Shown here in pieces: positions 15,861-23,251 of a DNA stretch of 64,000 nt. The notes under the pieces were generated by a model, which made no database searches, was not told the DNA's origin, and saw only the letters and a program-made list of their open reading frames with translations. The DNA comes from Pseudodesulfovibrio sp. 5S69 (GTDB taxonomy: Bacteria; Desulfobacterota; Desulfovibrionia; Desulfovibrionales; Desulfovibrionaceae): assembly GCF_037094465.1 (NCBI RefSeq), contig NZ_CP146609.1:3591501-3655500 (forward strand), read 5' to 3'. The stretch's first letter is position 1. The number at the start of each line of letters is the position of its first letter. The translations under genes were made by a program, and so were the position numbers.

Positions 15861-16310
15861 CTATTCCGGCCGCACAAAGCTCAGGGCATTCGCCGTGCAG
15901 CCGACAACGCAGGCAGGGGTGCCGCCGGCATCGACCCTGTCCACGCAGAAATCACACTTCATGATCTTGCCGGTGGCTTCGTTGAACACCGGCACGGTCC
16001 ACGGACAGGCGTCGATGCAGGCCTTGCAGCCGTCGCACTTGTCCATGTCCACCAACACCAGCCCGTCTTCGCGCTTGTACATGGCCCCGGTGGGGCACGC
16101 GCTCACGCATTCGGGTTTCTTGCAGTGCCGACAGTTGGTATACTTCAGCTTTGCCGAAGGCTTGCCGTCCTTGTCGGCGATGGGCCCCTCCGCCTCGAGG
16201 CGATTGAGGGAAAGCCCCGCGGGCACCTTGTTTTTCACCTTGCAGTGAACCAGGCAGGCGTTGCACGCAATGCACCGCTTCTTGTCAAATTTCATTCTGT
16301 AACCAGCCAT
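15861..16310 (-). CDS. 4Fe-4S ferredoxin subunit of a molybdopterin oxidoreductase
   Basis: 149 residues with four cysteine clusters of the DMSO/polysulfide reductase B-subunit type: CIACNACLVHC, CRHCKKPECVSACPTGA, CDGCKACIDACPW and CDFCVDRV...CVVGC. It should carry four 4Fe-4S clusters and pass electrons to or from the catalytic subunit, encoded divergently 272 bases away. No Tat signal is present, matching the catalytic subunit. I start at ATG 16310 because AGAGGTGG lies just upstream; an in-frame ATG five codons later is the alternative. No quinol-oxidising membrane subunit is present nearby. Confidence 0.92.
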   Translation of the reverse strand: MAGYRMKFDKKRCIACNACLVHCKVKNKVPAGLSLNRLEAEGPIADKDGKPSAKLKYTNCRHCKKPECVSACPTGAMYKREDGLVLVDMDKCDGCKACIDACPWTVPVFNEATGKIMKCDFCVDRVDAGGTPACVVGCTANALSFVRPE

Positions 16311-16403
16311 TTTCCACCTCTGCAGACTAGAATTTGGGCGCGCAGTCTTGTTTGTAGTCCAGGAACTGAAGAAAAATCCGGGGTTGGTCAACAACCACCT
16401 TGC

Positions 16404-16421
16404 TTGTGATTTATTTCGCAA
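16404..16421. promoter_or_regulatory. CRP/FNR-family type operator in the divergent promoter region
   Basis: TTGTGATTTATTTCGCAA is a TTGTGA-N6-TCGCAA dyad with one mismatch between halves. It lies midway between the divergent ferredoxin and molybdopterin oxidoreductase genes. A regulator of the CRP/FNR group is plausible, not proven. Confidence 0.42.
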
Positions 16422-16582
16422 TCGGAAACGATCATAACCCATTTTTTTCATCGAATGGAAGAAAAATCATGTTATAGATTTCACATGCCGGGTATGTATT
16501 GCCCAGGGTTGACCAGCCCGCATAAGGTCCACCCTAACTCAAAGAGCGCGCAGAATCATCACTGTCTGTACAGGAGGAGTGT

Positions 16583-18670
16583 ATGGGTAAGGAATTTGTA
16601 AAGAGCATATGCGGCATGTGCTCGGTGCGATGTCCCATCGAGGTCGAAGTGGTCGACGGCAAGGCGGAGTACATCCAGGGCAACCCCGATGCCCCTGGCA
16701 TCATGGGCTCCCTGTGTCCGCGCGGCGCTGCCGGAACGGCCCTGACCTATGATGAGGACCGCCCGCAGTACCCCATGGTACGCACGGGCAAACGCGGCGA
16801 AGGCAAATGGAAGAAGGTGTCGTGGGACGAGGCCCTGGATTACGTGGCCGACGAACTGACCCGCATCCAGGACGCCTACGGCAAGAACTCGGTCCTGTTC
16901 TCGGACCGCGGCGGCCCGTTCCGCGACTTTTACCGCGCTTTTCTGCGCGGCATCGGCACGGCCAACTACAACAACCACGACTCGGCCTGCGCCCGCAACG
17001 TGCAGAACGCGGCCCTGTCCGTGTTCGGCTTCGGACGCAAGGGCGTGTCCTACGACCTGAAGAACGCCAAGCACGTGGTGCTCCAGCAGCGCAACATCCT
17101 CGAGGCCATCAACGTGGCCGAGGTGAACAACCTGTTCACCGGCATCGAGGGCGGGGCCAAGCTGACGGTCATCGACATCCGGGCCAATGTCCCGGCCACC
17201 AAGGCGGACAATTTCTTCATGGTCCGGCCCGGCACGGACTACGCCTTCAACCTGGCGGTCATCCATGTCCTTATTAATAATGAACTGTACGACAAGCAGT
17301 TCGTGGCCGACTGGGTCGAAGACTTCGACAAGCTCGTGGAGTTCGTCAAGCCCTACACCCCGGAGTGGGCTGAGGCGGAGACCGGCGTGCCCGCGGCGAG
17401 CCTGATCGATTTCTGCAACCAGTTGGCCGAGGCCGCACCGAGCGTGCTCTGGCACCCGGGCTGGATGACGGCGCGCTACTCCGATTCCTTCTACATGACC
17501 AGGACCATTTACATCATCAACGCCCTGCTCGGCGCCATCGGGGCCAAGGGCGGCCTGCCGTTCATGAACAAGCCGGGCGACGTGGGCGCCAAGGGCCTGA
17601 AGAGCTTCATGGAGCTCTATCCCAAGCCCGAGGGCCAGCGCGCCGACGGCGTGGGCTGGATGGAAGGACGCAAGCACTTCGACGCGGGCCCGGGCCTGGT
17701 CCACCTGGCCTACGAGGCCGCGGTGGAGGAAAAGCCCTACCCGATCAAGGCGTACATCGCCCAGCGCCACGACCCGCTCATGGCCTTCCCGGACAAGGAC
17801 GACGTCAAGGCCAAGTGGGACGACATCGAACTGCTCGTGGCCGTGACCTTCTCCTGGTCCGACACCGCCTGGAACGCGGACGTGGTCCTGCCCATCTCCC
17901 CGTATCTCGAACGGGACGAGATCCTGATGACCAAGAACGGCCCCAAGCCCGCCTTCCAGGTGCGCAAACGGGCCATGGAGCCCATCTACGACACCAAGGC
18001 CGTGTGGGAAATCTACGCGGGCCTGGCCAAGCGCATGGGACTCAAGGAGCTGGACTACACCGACATCGAGGACATCTGGAAATTCCAGCTCGACGGCACG
18101 GGCGTGTCCATCGAGGACTTCGCGAAGACCGGCATCGTCTCCCTGGCCGCCGATCCGCTGTACAAGCCGGTGAAAGAGGGCTCCTTCAAGACCCCGTCCG
18201 GCAAGGTCCAGATCATCGACGCCAAGCTTGAGGCCGACGGTCTGCCGTCGCTCAAGCCCTACGAGGCGCCCGAGCGGCCCCCGGCGGACAAGTTCCGCAT
18301 CACCTTCGGCCGTTGCGCCCTGCACACCCAGGGCCACACCGTGAACAACTCCCTGCTCTTCGAGCAGATGCCCGAGAACGTCCTGTGGATCAACACCGAG
18401 CGCGCCAAGGCGCTGGGCATTGAACAGGACGAGTACGTCACCGTGGCCAGCAACGGCTACAAGGCCAAGATCAAGGCGTTCGTCACGGACTTCGTCCACC
18501 CCGAGGCCGTCTTCATGATCCACGGCTTCGGCCACGACCTGCCGTGCGAGTCCCGGGCCAAAGGCATGGGCGCGGCCGACAACCTGCTCATGCCCAAGGG
18601 CATCAACAAGTGGGACCGCGGCGGCGGCGCCGTAGCCATGCAGGAGCACTTCGTCTCCGTATCCAAATAA
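16583..18670 (+). CDS. Molybdopterin oxidoreductase catalytic subunit (polysulfide/thiosulfate reductase-like), cytoplasmic
   Basis: 695 residues of the DMSO reductase superfamily. The N-terminal CGMCSVRCPIEVEVVDGK with a further Cys in SLCPRGA binds one 4Fe-4S cluster. Molybdopterin contacts include DRGGPFRDF, VIDIRAN, and a C-terminal MPENVLWINTERAKALGIEQ domain. NNHDSACARNVQ carries a Cys at the place of the Mo ligand in PsrA/PhsA-type enzymes. There is no Tat leader, so it is probably cytoplasmic, unlike respiratory PsrA/PhsA. Electron partner: the divergent ferredoxin. Substrate is unknown; TauE nearby points to an oxidised sulfur species. A TGTACAGGAGGAG site precedes the ATG. Confidence 0.9.
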   Translation: MGKEFVKSICGMCSVRCPIEVEVVDGKAEYIQGNPDAPGIMGSLCPRGAAGTALTYDEDRPQYPMVRTGKRGEGKWKKVSWDEALDYVADELTRIQDAYGKNSVLFSDRGGPFRDFYRAFLRGIGTANYNNHDSACARNVQNAALSVFGFGRKGVSYDLKNAKHVVLQQRNILEAINVAEVNNLFTGIEGGAKLTVIDIRANVPATKADNFFMVRPGTDYAFNLAVIHVLINNELYDKQFVADWVEDFDKLVEFVKPYTPEWAEAETGVPAASLIDFCNQLAEAAPSVLWHPGWMTARYSDSFYMTRTIYIINALLGAIGAKGGLPFMNKPGDVGAKGLKSFMELYPKPEGQRADGVGWMEGRKHFDAGPGLVHLAYEAAVEEKPYPIKAYIAQRHDPLMAFPDKDDVKAKWDDIELLVAVTFSWSDTAWNADVVLPISPYLERDEILMTKNGPKPAFQVRKRAMEPIYDTKAVWEIYAGLAKRMGLKELDYTDIEDIWKFQLDGTGVSIEDFAKTGIVSLAADPLYKPVKEGSFKTPSGKVQIIDAKLEADGLPSLKPYEAPERPPADKFRITFGRCALHTQGHTVNNSLLFEQMPENVLWINTERAKALGIEQDEYVTVASNGYKAKIKAFVTDFVHPEAVFMIHGFGHDLPCESRAKGMGAADNLLMPKGINKWDRGGGAVAMQEHFVSVSK

Positions 18671-18695
18671 AAAACCTACCCACCCCCATAATACG

Positions 18696-18728
18696 AAAAG
18701 GCCAGCATCTTTTTGATGCTGGCCTTTT
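18696..18728 (+). terminator. Terminator after the molybdopterin oxidoreductase
   Basis: AAAAGGCCAGCATC-TTTTT-GATGCTGGCCTTTT is a 14-bp perfect stem with a T-run, starting 25 bases after the stop. The same stem would also end transcripts on the minus strand. Confidence 0.93.
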
Positions 18729-18761
18729 CTACATTAAGCGGCTTCCGATAGCGGGCCATCC

Positions 18762-18836
18762 GCACATTTTTTCCGGCCGGGACAATCCTCACGTAGACGG
18801 CTACGCTGCGGTTGCCCCGGCCGGAAGAAAATGCAC
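18762..18836. repeat. Long inverted repeat with internal hairpin
   Basis: Arms of about 24 bases (18762-18785 and 18812-18836; core TTTTCCGGCCGGG against CCCGGCCGGAAGAAAA) flank a 26-base centre. The centre itself contains CGTAG-ACGG-CTACG. No gene overlaps it. It adjoins the repeat at 18878-19082 and may be part of a larger intergenic repeat. Confidence 0.6.
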
Positions 18837-18877
18837 GGCTGACCCACTCTCGAAAGCCTTGTGCGAGCGCGGAGGAA

Positions 18878-19082
18878 GAGCCGCTGTCGGGTGCGGCGCA
18901 CCCGAATCGCTCCAGAGGGGAGGTCGACCGGGGCCCCGCACAAGGTTGGGTGATGGGACGTTTGAGGCGCCTCGCCCCGCGAAGCGGATAGAAAAAGTTT
19001 AGGAAAGGATGGGATGGAGGTCCGGGAAGGGAAGGAAAGCCCTTTTCAAAGGTTTTCCTTCCCTTCCCCGGCCGCCGGAGGC
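18878..19082 (-). repeat. Intergenic hairpin repeat, copy 1
   Basis: This copy shares GAGCCGC..CGGGTGC..GCACCCG..ATCGCT, GCGAAGCGG, AAAGTTTAGGA, the apical AAGCCCTTTTCAAAGG and the end CGCCGGAGGC with copy 2 at 28381-28595 and, for the distal half, with 58279-58384. The stem (GGAAGGGAAGGAAA against TTTCCTTCCCTTCC) differs between copies yet remains paired. It lies 3' of the phosphomannomutase gene, reading stop codon, GCCTCCGGCGG, hairpin, AACTTTTT on the minus strand. Confidence 0.8.
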
Positions 19083-19090
19083 ATCAATCA

Positions 19091-19124
19091 AAAAGGGCGC
19101 GGACCATCAGGTCCGCGCCCTTTT
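19091..19124. terminator. Bidirectional terminator of the phosphomannomutase gene
   Basis: AAAAGGGCGCGGACC-ATCA-GGTCCGCGCCCTTTT is a perfect 15-bp stem, 22 bases past the minus-strand stop, with A/T runs giving termination on either strand. Confidence 0.93.
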
Positions 19125-19145
19125 CGTCGGTATAGTTCGGTCCGC

Positions 19146-20504
19146 CTAGCCTTCGGCGATCCAGGTTTTGAGTTTATCCTCGAACATGGAGCGGATTTCG
19201 TCGAGTCGTTCCGGGGTTTCGGCCTCGAAGCGGAGGACCAGGACGGGCTGGGTGTTGGAGGCGCGGATGAGGCCCCAGCCGTCGGGGAAGACGGCGCGTA
19301 CGCCGTCGATGTCGATGGCGTCGAACTTGGAGCTGAAGTATTTGACGGCCTTGTCGACCACGCGCTGCTTGAGGGCCTCGGGGCAGTCCACACGGATTTC
19401 CGGGGTGGACCAGGTCTTGGGCCAGTTGAGCTGTTGGCTCATGGGCTTGTCGGACTGGGACAGAATCTCGACCATGCGCAGGGCCGCGTAGGTGGCGTCG
19501 TCGAACCCGTAGTAGCGGTCGGCGAAGAACATGTGGCCGGACATCTCGCCCGCAAACTTGGCCCCGATCTCGCGCATGCGCGCCTTGATCAGGGAATGGC
19601 CGGTCTTCCACATGACCGCGTCCCCGCCATGGGCCCGGATGTCGTCGTACATGAGGTGCGAGCACTTGACCTCGCCGATAATGGACGCGCCGGGGAAAGC
19701 CTTGAGGATGTCGCGGGCGTAGATGGCCACGAGCTGGTCGCCGAAGAGCAGCTCACCCTTTTCGGTGACCACGCCGATGCGGTCGCAATCGCCGTCCAGG
19801 CCCACGCCGATGTCCGCCTTTTCCTTGAGCACCGCCTGTTGCAGGGCGGCCATGTTCTTCTCCACCACCGGGTCGGGATGGTGGTTGGGGAAGTCGCCGT
19901 CGGGCTCGCAGTACAGGCAGGTGACCTCGGCCCCGGCCTTGCGCAGGGCCTCGGCGGTGAGCAATCCGCCCGTGCCGTTGCCGCCGTCCACGACGACCTT
20001 GACCGGCCGCGCCAGGTTCACGTCGCCGGACAACTCGGCCACGTACTTGTCGAGCACGTCCTCGTGCCGAACCGTGCCCACGCCTTCGGGGAACTCGCCC
20101 GTGTCCATGAGCTCGAAGACGTCCTGGATCTCGTCGGAATGGATGGTGCTGATCCCCTGCCATACCTTGAACCCGTTGTATTCCGGCGGGTTGTGGCTGG
20201 CAGTGATCATCACGCCCGCATGGGTCCCCTGCTTGGTCACCGCCCAGTAGAAGGCCGGAGTGGAGACCTCGCCGATGGTGATCACGTCCACGCCCGTGCC
20301 GTTCAGGCCGCGCGTCAGGGCCTCGGCGTAACCGGGCGAGGAGTGGCGGCAGTCGTGGCCGACCACGGCGGTCTTGGAGCCGCGCTCCAGGAAATACCGG
20401 CCACAGGCCCGGCCCAGCCGCTCGACCCATTCCTCGTCGAAATCCCTGTCCACCAAGCCGCGAATGTCGTAGGTCCTGAACACTTCCCGCGAGATAGGCT
20501 TCAT
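19146..20504 (-). CDS. Phosphomannomutase/phosphoglucomutase
   Basis: 452 residues of the alpha-D-phosphohexomutase family (AlgC/ManB type), interconverting hexose 1- and 6-phosphates for polysaccharide and LPS precursors. The four diagnostic loops are present: the phosphoserine loop ITASHNPPEYNGFK, the Mg loop LDGDCDRIG, the sugar-binding GEMSGHMFF and the phosphate-binding loop RASNTQPVLVLRFEAE. The N-terminus FRTYDIRG is canonical. It stands alone, with a strong terminator after it and a 267-base divergent region before arsR. Confidence 0.93.
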   Translation of the reverse strand: MKPISREVFRTYDIRGLVDRDFDEEWVERLGRACGRYFLERGSKTAVVGHDCRHSSPGYAEALTRGLNGTGVDVITIGEVSTPAFYWAVTKQGTHAGVMITASHNPPEYNGFKVWQGISTIHSDEIQDVFELMDTGEFPEGVGTVRHEDVLDKYVAELSGDVNLARPVKVVVDGGNGTGGLLTAEALRKAGAEVTCLYCEPDGDFPNHHPDPVVEKNMAALQQAVLKEKADIGVGLDGDCDRIGVVTEKGELLFGDQLVAIYARDILKAFPGASIIGEVKCSHLMYDDIRAHGGDAVMWKTGHSLIKARMREIGAKFAGEMSGHMFFADRYYGFDDATYAALRMVEILSQSDKPMSQQLNWPKTWSTPEIRVDCPEALKQRVVDKAVKYFSSKFDAIDIDGVRAVFPDGWGLIRASNTQPVLVLRFEAETPERLDEIRSMFEDKLKTWIAEG

Positions 20505-20736
20505 CCGTATTCCTCCCTGCCCGTCCGCCGGGCGATAGGTCTTGTCGTACGTTGTCCCGGCCGCATGGCCGGACCGTCATTCAATCATGAACCAGGGGTT
20601 GTTGCCAGAAATTTCTCCCCTACCCGGCGTTTTCCGTGGGTACGCACCCCGGTACCCGACATCGTATACAGACATTTCGGCGAAAATTCCACCGGCCGTT
20701 TCATGCCCCCGGCACAAAATCGTCACCTGATTGCCA

Positions 20737-20764
20737 TTGACATATCCGCATAAGCGGATATTTA
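20737..20764 (+). promoter_or_regulatory. arsR promoter with embedded operator
   Basis: TTGACA (20737-20742) and TATTTA (20759-20764) are separated by 16 bases. The perfect dyad ATATCCGC-ATAA-GCGGATAT (20742-20761) fills the spacer, the expected place for ArsR to block polymerase. The predicted start falls at 20770-20772, at the ATG. Confidence 0.75.
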
Positions 20765-20771
20765 TTTGCCC

Positions 20772-21122
20772 ATGGAACAACTCGCACTGCGACTGAAGGG
20801 GCTCAGCGACCCCACCCGGCTGCGGGTCATCCGGCTGCTCGACCACGGCGAACTGTGCGTCTGCGACCTGATGGCCGGGCTCGATCTGCCACAATCCACG
20901 GTCTCCCGGCACATGTCTTTCCTGCGCAACGCGGGCTGGGTGGACGGCCGCCGCAAGGGCAAGTGGGTCTACTACACCCTGGCCGAACCCGCGGACGCGA
21001 TCCAGTCCGAGGTCCTCGAAATTCTCCGGCGGCGGCTGCCGGACGTTGACCAGGCGCGACTGGACCATGAACGGCTCATGACACACCTGGCGAACAAAAC
21101 CGAAGAAACCTGCTCGACCTAG
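20772..21122 (+). CDS. arsR: ArsR-family arsenite-responsive repressor
   Basis: A winged-helix repressor of 116 residues: [24 protein letters not shown] contains the ELCVCDL motif whose two cysteines bind As(III) in classic ArsR. The recognition helix [16 protein letters not shown] and wing [11 protein letters not shown] follow. It should repress its own operon and release DNA on binding arsenite. The ATG at 20772 has no Shine-Dalgarno sequence and coincides with the predicted transcription start, so the message is probably leaderless; a TTG two codons upstream is less likely. acr3 starts 17 bases after the stop. Confidence 0.92.
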   Translation: MEQLALRLKGLSDPTRLRVIRLLDHGELCVCDLMAGLDLPQSTVSRHMSFLRNAGWVDGRRKGKWVYYTLAEPADAIQSEVLEILRRRLPDVDQARLDHERLMTHLANKTEETCST

Positions 21123-21138
21123 GCAGAGGAACCCCACA

Positions 21139-22242
21139 ATGACCGAAACCGCTTTGAAAAGACTCTCCTTCCTGGACCGCTACCTGACCCTGTGGATCTT
21201 CCTGGCCATGTTCGTGGGCGTGGGCACCGGCTACTTCTTCCCCGGCGTGAAGCGGGTCATCGACGCCTTCCAGGTGGGAACCACCAACATCCCCATCGCC
21301 ATCGGGCTCATATTGATGATGTACCCGCCCCTGGCCAAGGTGAAGTACGAGCAGTTGGGCAGGGTCTTCCGCAACGGCCGGGTGCTCGCCCTGTCCCTGG
21401 TCCAGAACTGGGTCATCGGCCCGGTCCTCATGTTCGGCCTGGCCGTGACCTTCCTGTCCGGGCAGCACGACTACATGGTCGGCCTGATCCTCATCGGCCT
21501 GGCCCGGTGCATCGCCATGGTCATCGTCTGGAACGACCTGGCGGGCGGAGACGCCGAATACTGCGCCGGACTGGTGGCCTTCAACTCCGTGTTTCAGGTC
21601 CTCTTCTTCTCGATCTACGCCTACGTGTTCATCACGGTCCTGCCCGGCTGGTTCGGGCTTGAAGGCGCGGCCGTGGACGTGTCCATGAGCCAGATCGCCC
21701 AAAGCGTGTTCATCTACCTGGGCATCCCGTTCCTGGCGGGCATGGCCTCCCGCTTCATCGGGCTCAAGGTCAAGGGGCGCGAGTGGTACGAGACCGTGTT
21801 CGTGCCCAGGATCAGCCCGCTGACGCTGATCTTCCTGCTGTTCACCATCCTGGTCATGTTCTCGCTCAAGGGCGACCGCGTGGTGGCCCTGCCGTTTGAC
21901 GTCATCCGCATCGCCATCCCCCTGACCGTCTACTTCCTGGTCATGTTCCTGGTCTCATTCTACCTGTCGTGGAAGGCGGACGCCACCTACGAGCAGGCCG
22001 CGACCCTGAGCTTCACCGCGGCCTCCAACAATTTCGAACTGGCCATCGCCGTGGCCATCGCGGTCTTCGGCATCGACTCGGGCGAGGCCTTCGCCGCGGT
22101 CATCGGCCCCCTGGTGGAGGTCCCGGTGCTCATCGCCCTGGTCAACGTGGCCGTGCGCTTCCGGCGCCGCTACTTCCCCTTTGCCAGAAACACCATCGGC
22201 GGCGTCTGCCACGTCCGCTGCGAAACCTCCAACGCCGAGTAG
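21139..22242 (+). CDS. acr3: Arsenite efflux permease, Acr3 family
   Basis: 367 residues with about ten membrane segments, matching Acr3 length. Characteristic Acr3 sequence includes [20 protein letters not shown], the cysteine-containing [15 protein letters not shown] and the C-terminal [20 protein letters not shown]. It exports As(III) using the proton motive force. It lies between arsR and arsC in a tight operon. The tail [14 protein letters not shown] adds two cysteines that might receive arsenite; that is only a suggestion. Confidence 0.95.
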   Translation: MTETALKRLSFLDRYLTLWIFLAMFVGVGTGYFFPGVKRVIDAFQVGTTNIPIAIGLILMMYPPLAKVKYEQLGRVFRNGRVLALSLVQNWVIGPVLMFGLAVTFLSGQHDYMVGLILIGLARCIAMVIVWNDLAGGDAEYCAGLVAFNSVFQVLFFSIYAYVFITVLPGWFGLEGAAVDVSMSQIAQSVFIYLGIPFLAGMASRFIGLKVKGREWYETVFVPRISPLTLIFLLFTILVMFSLKGDRVVALPFDVIRIAIPLTVYFLVMFLVSFYLSWKADATYEQAATLSFTAASNNFELAIAVAIAVFGIDSGEAFAAVIGPLVEVPVLIALVNVAVRFRRRYFPFARNTIGGVCHVRCETSNAE

Positions 22243-22252
22243 GAGCGACGCC

Positions 22253-22690
22253 ATGAACATTCTCTTCCTGTGCACCGGCAACTCGTGCCGCAGCCAGATG
22301 GCCGAAGGCTGGGCCAAGGCTCTCAAGGCCGACGAATTCACGGCCTGGTCCGCCGGGGTGGAGACCCACGGCCTGAACCCGCTGGCCGTGCAGGTCATGG
22401 CCGAGGCGGGCGTGGACATCTCCGGGCACACGTCCAAGCTGACCACCGACCTGCCCGAGGACGTGGACTTCGACTACGTGGTCACGGTCTGCGGACACGC
22501 CAATGAGAACTGCCCCTATTTCCCGGCCAGGACCAAGGTGGTCCACGTCGGTTTCGACGACCCGCCGGCCCTGGCCAAGACACTGGACGACGAGGCCGAA
22601 ATCCTGGACGTGTACCGCCGCGTGCGCGACGAGATCAAGGCTTTTGTCCAAGGGCTGCCCGGCTCCCTGGAGGACCCGGACGGCCACTGA
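22253..22690 (+). CDS. arsC: Arsenate reductase, thioredoxin-coupled low-molecular-weight phosphatase type
   Basis: 145 residues beginning MNILFLCTGNSCRSQMAEG; CTGNSCRS is the phosphatase-like loop holding the first catalytic Cys. The resolving pair is in VVTVCGHANENCPYFP, as in Staphylococcus pI258 ArsC, so thioredoxin is the expected reductant. It reduces As(V) to As(III) for Acr3. GGAGCGACGCC precedes the ATG and the gap to acr3 is 10 bases. Confidence 0.95.
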   Translation: MNILFLCTGNSCRSQMAEGWAKALKADEFTAWSAGVETHGLNPLAVQVMAEAGVDISGHTSKLTTDLPEDVDFDYVVTVCGHANENCPYFPARTKVVHVGFDDPPALAKTLDDEAEILDVYRRVRDEIKAFVQGLPGSLEDPDGH

Positions 22691-22700
22691 GGAGTGCAAC

Positions 22701-22811
22701 ATGAAAAAGCACTTGCGGAAACTGATCCGGTCCTGGTCGCCCCTGAGCGCCTGGACCAGCTGCATCAGTGTCGGAGCAAGCGGTGAACTCCGCTTCTCCC
22801 TGTTCGCCTAG
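22701..22811 (+). CDS. Small ORF at the end of the arsenic operon
   Basis: 36 residues (MKKHLRKLIRSWSPLSAW, then TSCISVGASGELRFSLFA) preceded by GAGGAG 6 bases before the ATG, 10 bases after arsC, and followed 26 bases later by the operon terminator. The N-terminus is basic and amphipathic. No homologue is recognised; the ribosome site and operon position are the support. It could be a remnant of a longer gene. Confidence 0.4.
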   Translation: MKKHLRKLIRSWSPLSAWTSCISVGASGELRFSLFA

Positions 22812-22837
22812 GCAATACGAAAACCGAACATACGACA

Positions 22838-22865
22838 AGGCCCGGCGGGATTCCCGCCGGGCCTT
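22838..22865. terminator. Terminator between the arsenic operon and the PAS remnant
   Basis: AAGGCCCGGCGGGA-TT-CCCGCCGGGCCTT is a 13-bp GC-rich stem placed between convergent reading frames. Confidence 0.85.
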
Positions 22866-22891
22866 CGCTTTCATGGGGAAAGGAGTTCCGG

Positions 22892-23248
22892 TCAGCCTGC
22901 GCGCAGGGGCAGAGCCACCCGGACACAGGGGATACCGCGTGCGCTGATATCCAGCACGGCGATGACCCGGAAGGTCCGCCCGTTCCGCCGGACCGCGCTG
23001 GGCCGCACCTCGCAGGGGAAGGTGGTCCCGTTCTTGGGCAGGACCACGGATTCGTAGGCCTCCTCCCTCAGACGGATGCTGCGTTCGACCCGTTCCCGGT
23101 GGTCCTCGCGGGCCAGATCCAGGCCGGAGAGACGCATGATCTCCTCGTCCGAATAGCCGAACATGCGGCGCGCCGCGCGGTTCTGGCCGATACAGCCCCC
23201 GTTCTTCGAAAGAAAGATCGCCTCGAAGGCGGCATCGGAAAGAACACG
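22892..23248 (-). pseudogene. PAS-domain remnant
   Basis: The minus-strand frame RVLSDAAFEAIFLSKNGG, CIGQNRAARRMFGYSDEE, LPKNGTTFPCEVRP, RVIAVLDIS reads as one nearly complete PAS domain. It begins directly after an in-frame TAG (23249-23251), has no ATG/GTG/TTG before MFGYSD in the middle of the fold, and ends 16 residues after the domain with no kinase or other output. It is therefore probably a broken piece of a former sensor protein. If it is expressed from the internal ATG at 23164, only half a PAS fold would result. Confidence 0.65.
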
Positions 23249-23251
23249 CTA

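Noticed and set aside
16480..16500. Sigma-54 promoter for the molybdopterin oxidoreductase (GGGTATGTATTGC)
   Set aside because: GG-to-GC spacing is 9 rather than 10 bases and the -24 element is poor.
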